From Bacteroidales bacterium (lineage in GTDB: Bacteria; Bacteroidota; Bacteroidia; Bacteroidales; UBA10428), in the NCBI GenBank assembly GCA_016926235.1, contig JAFGOZ010000522.1:49889-113888 (forward strand): DNA of 64,000 nucleotides, written 5' to 3'. Position 1 is the stretch's first letter, and the number at the start of each line of letters is the position of its first letter. The notes under the pieces are model-generated. The model was given only the letters and a program-made list of their open reading frames with translations, did no database searches and was not told the DNA's origin. Shown one piece after another: positions 8,714 through 18,337 of this stretch. The translations under genes and the position numbers were made by a program.

Positions 8714-10108
8714 CTAAACAATCAATTTCTTAATTCGGTCTATCTGTTTTTGCTTATTTACTTCCCTGAGGTTTCGGGCTGTTTTGGTGAAATACTGATG
8801 ATTGGAAATAAAATCTATTTGCAACTTATTCCATTCATTCAGTGTTCCAATCTTACTTCTTTCCTTTAGCTCTTTGTAAAGTGTGTTTGAAACAGGAATA
8901 AAATCACTTCTTCCAAGATAATCAAGGTCTGAGTCACAAATAATTTCTTCCAGTTTGTTCTTTGGATTAGGTGGCAACTTAGTAGCCATAATCAAATCAC
9001 AAATTTTATTGATTTGTTGTGTAGTATAGTTAAAATTAGGCAGATATTCCCGAACCAGATCAGTACCGTAATTTTCATGATTGTCATAGCTAATAACATG
9101 CCCTGCATCATGAAAAAGAGCTGCCGTCTTAAGCAAAAGAATATCCTCTTCAGATATACCTTCTGCCCAACCTATAAGCTCAACTTCAGTAACTACATCA
9201 ACAGTATGCTTTACATTATGATAGTATAAATTATTCGGCAATTCCCTTTCAAGCCTGTCAAGAATTATTTCCTGTAGATCGTAAAACTTAATAAGAGCAA
9301 ATTTTGTATTAAATTTATCATTTGGAAGAATACCTTTCCCGTCAATCGTATATTCAGGTTTGATGCTCTTTACAACAAATAGTTCCAAATCCCCTGTATA
9401 CTTAACCGGAACACGTCCAAAATATTCACAATCAAAAAACTCTTTAACTAATTCATAGGTCATTACTGAAATAAATAACTTATCCATATCTGCTGAAGAC
9501 TCTATACGACTGGCAATATTCACTGTTTCGCCCTTGATGTCATAGGCTACTTTGCGTTTCCCTGTAATATTTGCTGAAACCGGACCTGTATGAATACCAA
9601 GCCGGATATCCCAAATCTTTTGTCTTACATCATGTGATCCCTGAAGTGAAGTTAGAAAATCTTTCATCTCAAGAGCAGCTAATACTACTTCAATAGGGTT
9701 TGTCTGGTTTTTAACAGGAATACCACCTGCACACATATATGTATCACCTATCGTTTTTATCTTTTGAATATTATATTTCTTTACGATATTATCAAACTTA
9801 AGGAAAATAGTATCCAGCTCATCCATCAAAGCTTCGGAATTACTTGAGGTAGCAATCTTTGTAAATCCGTGAATATTGGCAAAGAGAACAGTCGCCATTT
9901 TAAATCGCAGGTCATCTTCCCTCTCTTTATCAATAATTTCAAGCTGACCTTTTTGAGTGGTTGTCTCCAATAGTTGCCTTAAACGCTGGTTTTCGTCAAG
10001 CAAATCAGCATTAAGCTTGGAGTAAGTTTCCTTTTGCAATAACAGTTCCTGGTTCTCTTTAATAAGGCTGGCTATCCTTCTTATCAGCTTTTGATTCTGA
10101 TCATCCAT
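8714..10108 (-). CDS. Class III nucleotide cyclase fused to an HD-type phosphohydrolase domain
   Basis: A 464-residue soluble protein. An N-terminal coiled coil (about 1-62) leads into a class III cyclase domain (about 70-250). Purine-selecting residues K118 (in KTIGD) and D190 fit ATP rather than GTP, and transition-state residues N197 and R201 are present. The second metal Asp is D122, but the first is Asn (N78 in FANIHGFT instead of FADIxGFT). The C-terminal half (about 270-440) has an HD fold with YHN at 296-298, H301, HD at 333-334 and an Asp near 392, which resembles cyclic-nucleotide phosphodiesterases. Synthesis and hydrolysis of a cyclic nucleotide in one chain is the inferred idea. 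It is a stand-alone gene, convergent with the LVIVD cluster. Confidence 0.8.
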   Translation of the reverse strand: MDDQNQKLIRRIASLIKENQELLLQKETYSKLNADLLDENQRLRQLLETTTQKGQLEIIDKEREDDLRFKMATVLFANIHGFTKIATSSNSEALMDELDTIFLKFDNIVKKYNIQKIKTIGDTYMCAGGIPVKNQTNPIEVVLAALEMKDFLTSLQGSHDVRQKIWDIRLGIHTGPVSANITGKRKVAYDIKGETVNIASRIESSADMDKLFISVMTYELVKEFFDCEYFGRVPVKYTGDLELFVVKSIKPEYTIDGKGILPNDKFNTKFALIKFYDLQEIILDRLERELPNNLYYHNVKHTVDVVTEVELIGWAEGISEEDILLLKTAALFHDAGHVISYDNHENYGTDLVREYLPNFNYTTQQINKICDLIMATKLPPNPKNKLEEIICDSDLDYLGRSDFIPVSNTLYKELKERSKIGTLNEWNKLQIDFISNHQYFTKTARNLREVNKQKQIDRIKKLIV

Positions 10109-10299
10109 GCAATTCTCATTTTGAAATCATAGCATTTTTGTTATACTCTCCTATCATCACGAATATACTAAATTATTTTTCTACTTGTAAACATTCTTGA
10201 ATGAAATATTTGAAATTATTGGAAAGAAGATTTCAGGAGCAAGTATACAGAAGTCCGGGATCATCTAAAATAAATTACTTTTACCATCTTCCATATCCC

Positions 10300-10357
10300 T
10301 TATGCCCTATCCTTTCTCCTTTTCACTTTTCCCTTTCACCTTTTCCCTTTTTTCACC
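10300..10357 (+). repeat. Near-pure pyrimidine tract upstream of uvrB
   Basis: Almost all bases are C or T, in loosely repeated CTTTTCCC / TTTCACC units, which suggests replication slippage. It directly precedes the uvrB promoter box and leaves no room for a purine-rich ribosome-binding site. Confidence 0.6.
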
Positions 10358-10365
10358 TAAATTTG
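10358..10365 (+). promoter_or_regulatory. -7 promoter box placing the uvrB transcript start at or next to the ATG
   Basis: TAAATTTG matches TAnnTTTG exactly. The uvrB ATG begins at 10370, only 4 nt after the box. Transcription normally starts a few bases after the -7 box, so the mRNA should have no or almost no leader. No -33 TTG is obvious in the pyrimidine tract. Confidence 0.5.
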
Positions 10366-10369
10366 CAAC

Positions 10370-12376
10370 ATGAATTTTAAGCTTACATCAGAATATTCAC
10401 CTACCGGCGATCAGCCTGAAGCAATTAAGCAACTCACAGATAACATCAATAGTGGGATGGCATATAACACATTGTTAGGAGTTACTGGTTCCGGAAAAAC
10501 ATTTACAATTGCAAACGTACTGCAAAATCTTAGCCGGCCAGCTCTTGTTTTAAGTCATAATAAAACCCTGGCTGCACAACTGTATGGAGAATTCAAACAG
10601 TTTTTTCCTGAAAATGCAGTAGAGTATTTTGTATCATACTATGATTATTACCAGCCCGAAGCCTATTTACCTGTCACTGATACGTATATTGAAAAAGATT
10701 TATCCATCAATGATGAAATTGAAAAGCTTAGATTAAGCACTACTTCATCCTTATTATCAGGTCGCCGTGACGTAATTGTGGTGTCGTCTGTTTCCTGTTT
10801 ATATGGTATTGGTAACCCTGATGATTTTTATAGTAACACAATACAGATAAAAACAGGACAAAAGATTAGCCGGAATGTTTTCCTGCGCAAGCTTGTGGAT
10901 AGTCTTTACTCACGTAATGAAGTTGATTTCAAAAATGGCACCTTCCGGGTAAATGGAGATACTGTGGATGTCTATCTGGCATACAACGACTTTGCTTACC
11001 GCATTGTATTTTGGGGAGATGAAATAGAAGATATCTCGTCCTTTAATCCAATAACCGGAGATACCCTTGATGCCTTTGAACAGGTTTTTATATACCCTGC
11101 CAATATCTTTGTCACAACAAAAGAACGGATGAAAGCAGCCTTATCGCAAATACAGGACGATATGGTAAAACAAGCTGAGTTTTTTCAGTCGGAACATAAA
11201 ATAATTGAAGCTAAACGTATTGAAGAACGTGTCACCTATGATCTTGAGATGATAAAAGAACTGGGGTATTGTTCCGGAATTGAAAACTATTCCCGCTACT
11301 TTGATGGCAGAAAGCCAGGTTCGCGCCCATTCTGCCTGCTCGATTATTTTCCTAAAGATTTTATTACTATAATAGATGAAAGTCATGTTACACTACCTCA
11401 AATCCGGGCCATGTATGGTGGCGACCATTCCAGAAAAGCTAATCTGGTAGAATATGGCTTTAGGTTACCGGCAGCAATTGACAACCGGCCGCTTAAATTC
11501 GAGGAATTTGAAAGCCTGGTCAGCCAAATGGTTTATGTAAGTGCAACACCCGGTGAATATGAACTGGAAAAATGTGAAGGAATTATTGTTGAGCAAATTA
11601 TACGACCTACGGGACTTCTTGATCCAATTATTGAAATAAAGCCAAGCCTCAACCAGATCGATCATTTAATGGAAGAAATACATAAGCGTATAGAAGTGAA
11701 TGAACGAATTTTAGTGACTACTCTTACTAAACGAATGGCTGAAGAACTTACAGCATACCTCACAAAACTAAATATAAAATGCAGGTATATTCACTCTGAT
11801 ATTGACACTTTGGAACGCGTTGAGATAATAGAAAACCTGCGAAAAGGGACTTTTCATGTACTTATTGGAGTAAACCTTCTTCGGGAAGGTCTTGATCTCC
11901 CAGAAGTTTCACTGGTTGCTATTCTCGATGCTGACAAAGAAGGTTTTTTGCGATCCGAAAAAGCACTTACCCAAACTGTAGGAAGGGCAGCCAGAAACAT
12001 TAATGGCCGTGTTATTATGTATGCAGATAATATTACAGGCTCAATGAAACGAACAATAGATGAAACAAACCGGAGGAGGGAGAAACAATTAAAGTACAAT
12101 GAAGAGCATAGTATTACACCCAAACAAATTGAAAAAGCATTAAAACCAATTATTGCAGAGCTTTCCAAAGAAAAAGTCCGTGCGTATATTGAGCCGGATA
12201 AAACAGAAATTGCCGCTGATCCTATTGTGCAATACATGAATAAACCAGCCCTGGAAAAAGCCATCGAAAGAACCCGAAAAGCCATGGAAGAGGCTGCAAA
12301 GAAACTCGACTTTATAGAAGCTGCCAGGTTACGTGATGAAATGTATGGTTTGGAGAAGCTATTGAAGGAAAAATAA
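10370..12376 (+). CDS. uvrB: Excinuclease ABC subunit UvrB
   Basis: A 668-residue protein of standard UvrB length. The helicase fold has Walker A GVTGSGKT near residue 40, the flexible beta-hairpin YYDYYQPEAY near 93, the DESH box (IIDESHVTLPQ) near 335 and the conserved helicase motif VGRAARN near 538. A C-terminal UVR coiled-coil motif (about 628-663) contacts UvrC. In nucleotide excision repair UvrB verifies damage delivered by UvrA and loads UvrC. The gene stands alone. The start is supported by the conserved N-terminus (Phe-x-Leu ... SPTGDQPEAI). Confidence 0.97.
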   Translation: MNFKLTSEYSPTGDQPEAIKQLTDNINSGMAYNTLLGVTGSGKTFTIANVLQNLSRPALVLSHNKTLAAQLYGEFKQFFPENAVEYFVSYYDYYQPEAYLPVTDTYIEKDLSINDEIEKLRLSTTSSLLSGRRDVIVVSSVSCLYGIGNPDDFYSNTIQIKTGQKISRNVFLRKLVDSLYSRNEVDFKNGTFRVNGDTVDVYLAYNDFAYRIVFWGDEIEDISSFNPITGDTLDAFEQVFIYPANIFVTTKERMKAALSQIQDDMVKQAEFFQSEHKIIEAKRIEERVTYDLEMIKELGYCSGIENYSRYFDGRKPGSRPFCLLDYFPKDFITIIDESHVTLPQIRAMYGGDHSRKANLVEYGFRLPAAIDNRPLKFEEFESLVSQMVYVSATPGEYELEKCEGIIVEQIIRPTGLLDPIIEIKPSLNQIDHLMEEIHKRIEVNERILVTTLTKRMAEELTAYLTKLNIKCRYIHSDIDTLERVEIIENLRKGTFHVLIGVNLLREGLDLPEVSLVAILDADKEGFLRSEKALTQTVGRAARNINGRVIMYADNITGSMKRTIDETNRRREKQLKYNEEHSITPKQIEKALKPIIAELSKEKVRAYIEPDKTEIAADPIVQYMNKPALEKAIERTRKAMEEAAKKLDFIEAARLRDEMYGLEKLLKEK

Positions 12377-12489
12377 AAGTATTTTTTACTTTTATTCTTC
12401 AACTCCTAAAATTCTAGTAAATTGGTTTACAAATCGTTACCATGTAAGCAAATGAATTTACCCCTCCGGTAAAACGAAAATCCCCACCC

Positions 12490-12525
12490 TTTGAAAATGT
12501 CTCCCTCAATAGATGACATTTCAAA
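12490..12525. promoter_or_regulatory. Inverted repeat upstream of the surface lipoprotein gene
   Basis: TTTGAAAATGTC (12490-12501) is mirrored by GACATTTCAAA (12515-12525), perfect except for one extra A, with a 13-base centre. It lies 64 bases before the ATG of the lipoprotein gene. The spacing suits either a dimeric regulator site or an mRNA hairpin; which one is unknown. Confidence 0.4.
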
Positions 12526-12589
12526 CACAAAGCATTTTTCTGAACGTTAAGTTTACATTCTCTATTTACAAACCTTAACAAACAAAGCT

Positions 12590-13777
12590 ATGAAAAATAA
12601 AAATTTACTTTCCCTTCTATTAGCTGGATTGGCAATATTAGCAATATTACCAACCGGTTGTAAGAAAGATGATGATGATGACAAAGAAGAAGAAAAAATT
12701 GTTCCTACAATAACCCTTTTATCTCCAACTTTATCATCAACCAGGGAAATAACCCCTTCAGTTGGTGATGTAGTTGTTTTTAAAATTGCAGTCCATGCCG
12801 ACAATGGACTAAGCGAAGTAACGCTAAATGATGAAAGGATTGCTGCTTACTTTGAAGAAACAGACGACACCTTAGAATACCAAACACTTATCAGAACAGA
12901 TGATGACATAATTATGGATTTTGAAGTTATAGATGCAACAAGTGCTTCTGCCTCTCTTGACGCAATTACAATTAATCCATTAGCAGGTGAAGATCTTGGG
13001 TTATTACTTATTGACTTTGGAGGTAAAATGACAGCCAAGGCTCCATGGGAAGGTAATACATCATATGCCGATGATTGGGATAAAAGAACAGTTTATACAT
13101 TCGATATCGTAAGTGATGTATCTGATGAAGCTATTACACAAATAGCCAACGATGAAGCAACGATTACGTTTAAAGCTGATAATCCCGAAGGAGAAGGAAA
13201 AGTATTCGAAATGGTTAAAACAGCCTATTATGACACATTGGGTGGTCAATGCCAAAATCCATGGGGATCAGGATGGGTACATCAAATGATAGATTTGGGT
13301 GCTAATATCCCACAGGCTACTGTGGAAGGAGTTGCTGCCAACACTAAGGTGATTAAAATGGATGTATATTACGATGCCACTGTAACAAATACATTTATCA
13401 TGGACTCTATCATAACATTAGCGGACAGGTATGGGTCACAACCTTGGGGCGCAGATGTTACCCAGGGCTTTTTAATAGTATGTATTTTGGCAAATACTGA
13501 TAAACACATGGAATTGCAAAAATCATATGACAATGATGGTTACTTCATATCTATGAAAGGATATTTCACAGTACAGAACCAATGGACAACTGTTGAATTT
13601 GATATGGTTGACACTGATCGTTCAACGAAATGGGATGAAACAAATGCCGCAAGAGCATTATCAAATGAGGTAGATATGGTCCATTTCATCGTATCTGGTG
13701 GTTATGAAGGAGTTACAGGCAATAAACCAAACCTAAACCCAATTTATTTCAAAAACCTTAGAATTGTAGACAAATAA
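12590..13777 (+). CDS. Surface lipoprotein, candidate glycan-binding protein of the galactan locus
   Basis: A 395-residue lipoprotein with signal peptide and lipobox ending LPTGC. The cysteine is followed by KK and then a run of Asp and Glu, a strong version of the acidic signal that sends Bacteroidota lipoproteins to the cell surface. Residues 45-120 look like an Ig-like beta-sandwich (PTITLLSP, then alternating strands). Residues 140-395 look like a larger beta-rich domain with aromatic residues (NPWGSGWVHQM, YGSQPWGAD, NQWTTVEFDM) suggestive of carbohydrate binding. Its place next to the HTCS suggests a SusE/SusF-like surface glycan-binding protein, otherwise missing from the operon. It is separated from the HTCS by a terminator and lies upstream rather than after susD, so the assignment is inference. 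Confidence 0.65.
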   Translation: MKNKNLLSLLLAGLAILAILPTGCKKDDDDDKEEEKIVPTITLLSPTLSSTREITPSVGDVVVFKIAVHADNGLSEVTLNDERIAAYFEETDDTLEYQTLIRTDDDIIMDFEVIDATSASASLDAITINPLAGEDLGLLLIDFGGKMTAKAPWEGNTSYADDWDKRTVYTFDIVSDVSDEAITQIANDEATITFKADNPEGEGKVFEMVKTAYYDTLGGQCQNPWGSGWVHQMIDLGANIPQATVEGVAANTKVIKMDVYYDATVTNTFIMDSIITLADRYGSQPWGADVTQGFLIVCILANTDKHMELQKSYDNDGYFISMKGYFTVQNQWTTVEFDMVDTDRSTKWDETNAARALSNEVDMVHFIVSGGYEGVTGNKPNLNPIYFKNLRIVDK

Positions 13778-13800
13778 AAAGATCATATTTTATATTATAA

Positions 13801-13827
13801 AAAGGAGACCTGTGTCTCCTTTTTTTA
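13801..13827 (+). terminator. Rho-independent terminator after the surface lipoprotein gene
   Basis: The stem is GGAGAC (13805-13810) with GTCTCC (13815-13820) around a CTGT loop, extended by A-T pairs, then a run of seven T. It ends the lipoprotein transcript just before the HTCS gene, so the HTCS should have its own promoter. Confidence 0.85.
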
Positions 13828-13857
13828 TATATTTAGAAGACATCTTTCCAGAACAGA

Positions 13858-16800
13858 ATGTTAATTAAAAAAAAACATATAGTTTTCATTCTTCTTGTTT
13901 GTATAACACTCTCTTCATTCGTAAAGGGACAGGGACGCGTTCAGTTCAACCAGATAGGAATAACCGATGGATTATCAAATGGTTCCATAAAGAGCATATA
14001 CCAGGATAGAGACGGATTTATCTGGATCGGCACATTAGCAGGACTTAACCAGTACGATGGAGCTGAATTTAAGGTATATAATGCATCTCGTTACGATAAC
14101 AATAGTATTAGCGCGGATGATATAACCTCTATAATTGAAGACTCCAAAGGACGTATGTGGGTAGGAACATTTGGAGGTGGCGTATGCATGTATAATAAGG
14201 AACTTGATAATTTTATTACCTATTCAAATAACATCAATCAACCTAACTCACTATCTTCAAATGAAGTACATATCATTTATGAAGATTCTAAAGGGAATAT
14301 TTGGATTGGCACTGAGGCAGGACTAAACAAATTTAATGAAACAGAAAACAATTTTACAATTTACACGCATCAACCAGAAAATCCTTCAAGTCTGAGTAAT
14401 AACAGTATTAGGGCCCTTTACGAAGATTCAACAGGCACTATGTGGGTGGGTACATTTGGTGGAGGCATGAATAAATTCGATATAAATTCCGGGATTTGTA
14501 AGTATTACAAACAAAATACATCAAAACCTAATTCCATTTCATCAAATTTTATATCGGATATTGAACCCTATGGAAGCAATCAACTGCTAATAGCTACAAA
14601 TGGCGGAGGAGTTAATGTATTTAACTTCAATACGGGTGAGTTCACTGACTTTTTTCATTCATTATACGATGAAGTACAAATTGTAAGAGACATAACCATT
14701 GATTCACAAGGCATTATCTGGATTGGCACTGATGGCGACGGACTTTTTAAAATAACGCCTGATAATTCCGGAAACATTCAAAAGATAAAAATTGCGAGGT
14801 TTATGTATTCAAACCAGATAAAATCAAATCTGGGAAGCAATGCAATATATAAGATTTTCGAAGATAACCAGCAAAATATCTGGATAGGAACAGCCTGGAA
14901 TGGCATAAGTATCATAGAACATTCAAAAAGCAACATTGAATTTATATACAGTGATATCGAAGGTATTGAACCCTCACCTGTCCTTTCCATGTATGCAGAT
15001 AAGAGCGGGAATCTATGGATTGGTTCGGATGGTAAAGGGCTTTATTTTTATGATAAATCGACCGGTAAAATTATTAACTACTCAACAGAATTAAACAACC
15101 GGCTGGAAGGTAATTACATTCAACTTATTAAAGAAGATAAAGCAGGGAATATATGGATAGGTACTTATGCGAATGGCCTGACACTTTTTAACCGTAAACA
15201 AAACAAATTCACCACTTACAGACACGATCCGTTTAATGAAAATTCAATTAGTCATAATAATGTGCGTACAATGCTTGAAGATGAGGCGGGAAACTTCTGG
15301 GTAGCAACCTGGGGAGGTGGAATAAGCTATTTCAATACAAAAACGGGTACCTTTAAAAATTATCTTCATAACGAAAGTAATCCTGCATCAATAAGTAATA
15401 ATAATGCTCTGGCTATAGTTCCGGCTGCAAATGATAAATTATGGATTGGTACATTTGGCGGGGGACTCAACCTTTTTGAACCTGAGACAGGATCTTTTAC
15501 ACATTTTTCCTATGACGAAAATAATACAAATTCTATCAGTGGGAATAATATACTTTGCCTTCATAAAGATAATTATGAAAATCTTTGGATAGGAACATGG
15601 GGTAACGGATTAACTAAATTTAATGTTGTAAAACAAGAGTTTACGCGTTTTGATCTGGACAATGGATTACCCAACAATACAATCACATCTATTGAAGAAG
15701 ATGATGAAGGTATCCTTTGGATAAGTACTAAAAAAGGAATATTTTCGCTGGATCCGAAAACAAATAATATAAAACCACTGAATCTTGGTAGAAATTCAAA
15801 AATAAATGAATTTCATATCAATTCTTCTTTCAAAGATATTAACGACAGAATTTACTTTGGAGGTCTGGAAGGTTTAATCGCTTTTTATCCTGATAAACTT
15901 TCTTCCGAGAACTCTCACTACAATGTAAAACTTACGGGTTTTCAGCTTTTTAATAAAGATGTTCCTATACAAGAAAACTCTGTTTTAACGAAACAAATAG
16001 GTTATAGTAAAAAAATAGATCTGAAATACGATCAAAGTGTTTTCACAATAGAATTTACAGCCCTTGATTTTCCATTTTCTGATAACTGTGTGTATGCGAT
16101 AAAGATGGAAGGCTTTGAAGAAAACTGGAGAGAAATAGGTACTGAAAGATCTGCTACATTCACTAATCTGTCTCCCGGAGAATATACATTCCTGGTAAGG
16201 GCCAAAGGATTTAATTCTGACTGGAACAATGATGTTACTTCAATTTCTATTGAGATACATCCTCCAATATATAAAACATGGTGGGCAATGCTTTTATATA
16301 TTATTATATTTATTGGTTTACTGTTTGCATTTCAAAGATATACTTTTGCCTGGGCCCGGTTAAAAAACAACTTAAAAGTTGAAAAAATTAACCGTGAACA
16401 GGAAGCACAAATCCACCAGCTTAAGCTACGTTTTTTTACCAATATATCGCATGAAATCCGCACTCCGCTGACACTCATACTTGATCCCCTTAACAAAATG
16501 CTGGAATCAGGATTGGGAGGTGTACAGGTTCAGAACAAACTTCAGATAATAAAGAAAAATGCAGACCGGCTTCTTCAACTCATCAATGAATTGCTCGATT
16601 TCAGAAGAATGGAAATGGGTAAGATTAAAATAAATGTTGCCGAAGGCAACATAGTAAAATTTACCCATGAAATATTTTTATCATTCACTGAGCATGCACA
16701 TAATAGAAATATCTCATACACATTCAGAGCTCCGGATAATAAAATCATGTTAATGTATGACAGGCAGCAACTAGAAAAGGTAATTTATAATTTACTAAGC

Positions 16801-17973
16801 AATGCCTTTAAATTTACGCCCGAAAATGGAAGCATTAGCGTCTCAATTGAAAAGCAAGACAATCTTGTATATATTGCAGTTTCAGATAGCGGGGCAGGAA
16901 TCCCTGAAAGCCAATTACCCTATATTTTTGAGCGCTTTTATCAGAATGATGAATCTTCCAGCATGAAAGAATCAGGCTTTGGAATAGGCCTTACCATTGC
17001 AAAAGAACTGGTTGAGTTACACTCTGGGTCTATTGAAGTAAGCTCCAAAGAAAAGCAGGGAAGCACATTCACAATAATCCTGAAACAAGGAGAAGAACAT
17101 CTTGCCAAAGAAATTATTTCGAGAGACTATAAAAACAGCGAAAACATTGAAAATTACACATTAGAACCAACACCAGTTATCGAAACCATTCCGATTAAGG
17201 AAGCACCTAAAAATGACTTTTCCGGAAACACCCTTTTAATCGTTGAGGATAATACAGATCTCAGAAAATACCTGGCAGATAATCTCTCCGATAAGTACAA
17301 AGTACTGGAAGCCGCTAATGGTAAAGAAGGGATTGAAATAGCAAAAAGAAGTCTTCCCGATCTGATAATTAGCGATATAATGATGCCTATTATGGATGGG
17401 ATGGAACTTTGCAGGAATTTGAAAACAGATGTACATACCAGCCACATACCTATTATCCTTCTTACTGCCCGTACTGCAATGATTTACAAAGTAGAAGGAT
17501 TTGAAACTGGTGCTGACGAATATATAACCAAGCCTTTCAGTGATAAGGAATTGCGAACACGCATAAAAAATCTTTTAAACAACAGAAAACTATTAAGAGA
17601 AAGATACCTGAAAGAAGCTATGCTGCAACCTAAAGATATCGTACTCACCTCTCCCGATGAAAAATTTTTAAATAAACTCATTGAGATTATTGAAAAAAAC
17701 ATGGAAGAACCAGAGTTTAAAGTTGAATTACTGACTAAGGAGATAGGTATGAGTCATTCTGTTATTTATAAAAAGATCAAAGCGTTAACAGGACAATCCC
17801 TTATTGAATTTGTAAGGGATATCCGGTTAAAACGCGCAGCCCAGTTACTCAAACAAAAAGTACTTAGTGTTACAGAAATATGTTATAAGGTAGGCTTCAC
17901 AGACCGGCGCTATTTTAGTCAGGCATTTAAGAAAAAATTCGGCCAGACTCCTTCGGAATTTGCCAACGAATAA
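13858..17973 (+). CDS. Hybrid two-component system regulator (HTCS) of the galactan locus
   Basis: A 1371-residue one-protein sensor and regulator. Order: signal peptide (1-24), about a dozen two-component-regulator propeller repeats (WIGT...GGGLN/K pattern, about 30-690) forming a periplasmic sensor, a Y_Y_Y domain (about 730-800), one membrane helix (about 808-828), a HisKA domain with phosphoacceptor H865 in ISHEIRTPL, HATPase (about 965-1080, with SDSGAGIP and GFGIGLTI), a receiver with D1173 in SDIMMP, and a C-terminal AraC-type helix-turn-helix (about 1270-1371). HTCS proteins bind an oligosaccharide in the periplasm and activate the adjacent susC/susD operon. The context predicts beta-1,4-galacto-oligosaccharide as signal, by analogy with the Bacteroides galactan locus. 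All catalytic residues checked are intact. Confidence 0.95.
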   Translation: MLIKKKHIVFILLVCITLSSFVKGQGRVQFNQIGITDGLSNGSIKSIYQDRDGFIWIGTLAGLNQYDGAEFKVYNASRYDNNSISADDITSIIEDSKGRMWVGTFGGGVCMYNKELDNFITYSNNINQPNSLSSNEVHIIYEDSKGNIWIGTEAGLNKFNETENNFTIYTHQPENPSSLSNNSIRALYEDSTGTMWVGTFGGGMNKFDINSGICKYYKQNTSKPNSISSNFISDIEPYGSNQLLIATNGGGVNVFNFNTGEFTDFFHSLYDEVQIVRDITIDSQGIIWIGTDGDGLFKITPDNSGNIQKIKIARFMYSNQIKSNLGSNAIYKIFEDNQQNIWIGTAWNGISIIEHSKSNIEFIYSDIEGIEPSPVLSMYADKSGNLWIGSDGKGLYFYDKSTGKIINYSTELNNRLEGNYIQLIKEDKAGNIWIGTYANGLTLFNRKQNKFTTYRHDPFNENSISHNNVRTMLEDEAGNFWVATWGGGISYFNTKTGTFKNYLHNESNPASISNNNALAIVPAANDKLWIGTFGGGLNLFEPETGSFTHFSYDENNTNSISGNNILCLHKDNYENLWIGTWGNGLTKFNVVKQEFTRFDLDNGLPNNTITSIEEDDEGILWISTKKGIFSLDPKTNNIKPLNLGRNSKINEFHINSSFKDINDRIYFGGLEGLIAFYPDKLSSENSHYNVKLTGFQLFNKDVPIQENSVLTKQIGYSKKIDLKYDQSVFTIEFTALDFPFSDNCVYAIKMEGFEENWREIGTERSATFTNLSPGEYTFLVRAKGFNSDWNNDVTSISIEIHPPIYKTWWAMLLYIIIFIGLLFAFQRYTFAWARLKNNLKVEKINREQEAQIHQLKLRFFTNISHEIRTPLTLILDPLNKMLESGLGGVQVQNKLQIIKKNADRLLQLINELLDFRRMEMGKIKINVAEGNIVKFTHEIFLSFTEHAHNRNISYTFRAPDNKIMLMYDRQQLEKVIYNLLSNAFKFTPENGSISVSIEKQDNLVYIAVSDSGAGIPESQLPYIFERFYQNDESSSMKESGFGIGLTIAKELVELHSGSIEVSSKEKQGSTFTIILKQGEEHLAKEIISRDYKNSENIENYTLEPTPVIETIPIKEAPKNDFSGNTLLIVEDNTDLRKYLADNLSDKYKVLEAANGKEGIEIAKRSLPDLIISDIMMPIMDGMELCRNLKTDVHTSHIPIILLTARTAMIYKVEGFETGADEYITKPFSDKELRTRIKNLLNNRKLLRERYLKEAMLQPKDIVLTSPDEKFLNKLIEIIEKNMEEPEFKVELLTKEIGMSHSVIYKKIKALTGQSLIEFVRDIRLKRAAQLLKQKVLSVTEICYKVGFTDRRYFSQAFKKKFGQTPSEFANE

Positions 17974-18337
17974 TGAAAGAGGAGTTAATAGAATCCTCTT
18001 TGCGATGAAGAGGACAAAACAGTAAATATTACTCAGGATTCAGAATACAAACAATACAATAGTGCTTTTTATCTATAATGATAATCAATGACCACCATTA
18101 TAATTTACTTTTTTTCAATCGTTCCAACAAACCCTGCTCAGATATGGGAGCATTCTTTCCTACATTCGACTATTAGCAATTAAACCATTTAACACTTCAG
18201 TAATTCTATCTCCCAAATCCACCACCATAACCACTGAATTCTCCTCCTCCATGAATATACCCCCCTTAATTAACGAATAAACTACACCTTAACTATTGCG
18301 TCGTTAACTACTTTAGAGCGAAAAATAAAAAACAGAT
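17974..18337. other. 364-nt non-coding region between the HTCS gene and the galactan operon
   Basis: No ORF of note. It starts with three alternating arms: AAAGAGGA (17976-17983), TCCTCTTT (17994-18001) and AAGAGGA (18008-18014). The middle arm can pair with either outer one, so two exclusive hairpins are possible; the first may end the HTCS transcript although no T-run follows. Near the right end are three direct copies of AACTA at 18280, 18291 and 18306, just upstream of the small ORF at 18338. No perfect TAnnTTTG box was found; the nearest is TACTTTAG at 18309-18316. The operon promoter and HTCS-binding site are expected here. Confidence 0.5.

Noticed and set aside
17154..17447. Antisense ORF in the HTCS receiver region
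   Set aside because: It is the mirror frame of a clearly coding receiver domain and shows no independent features.
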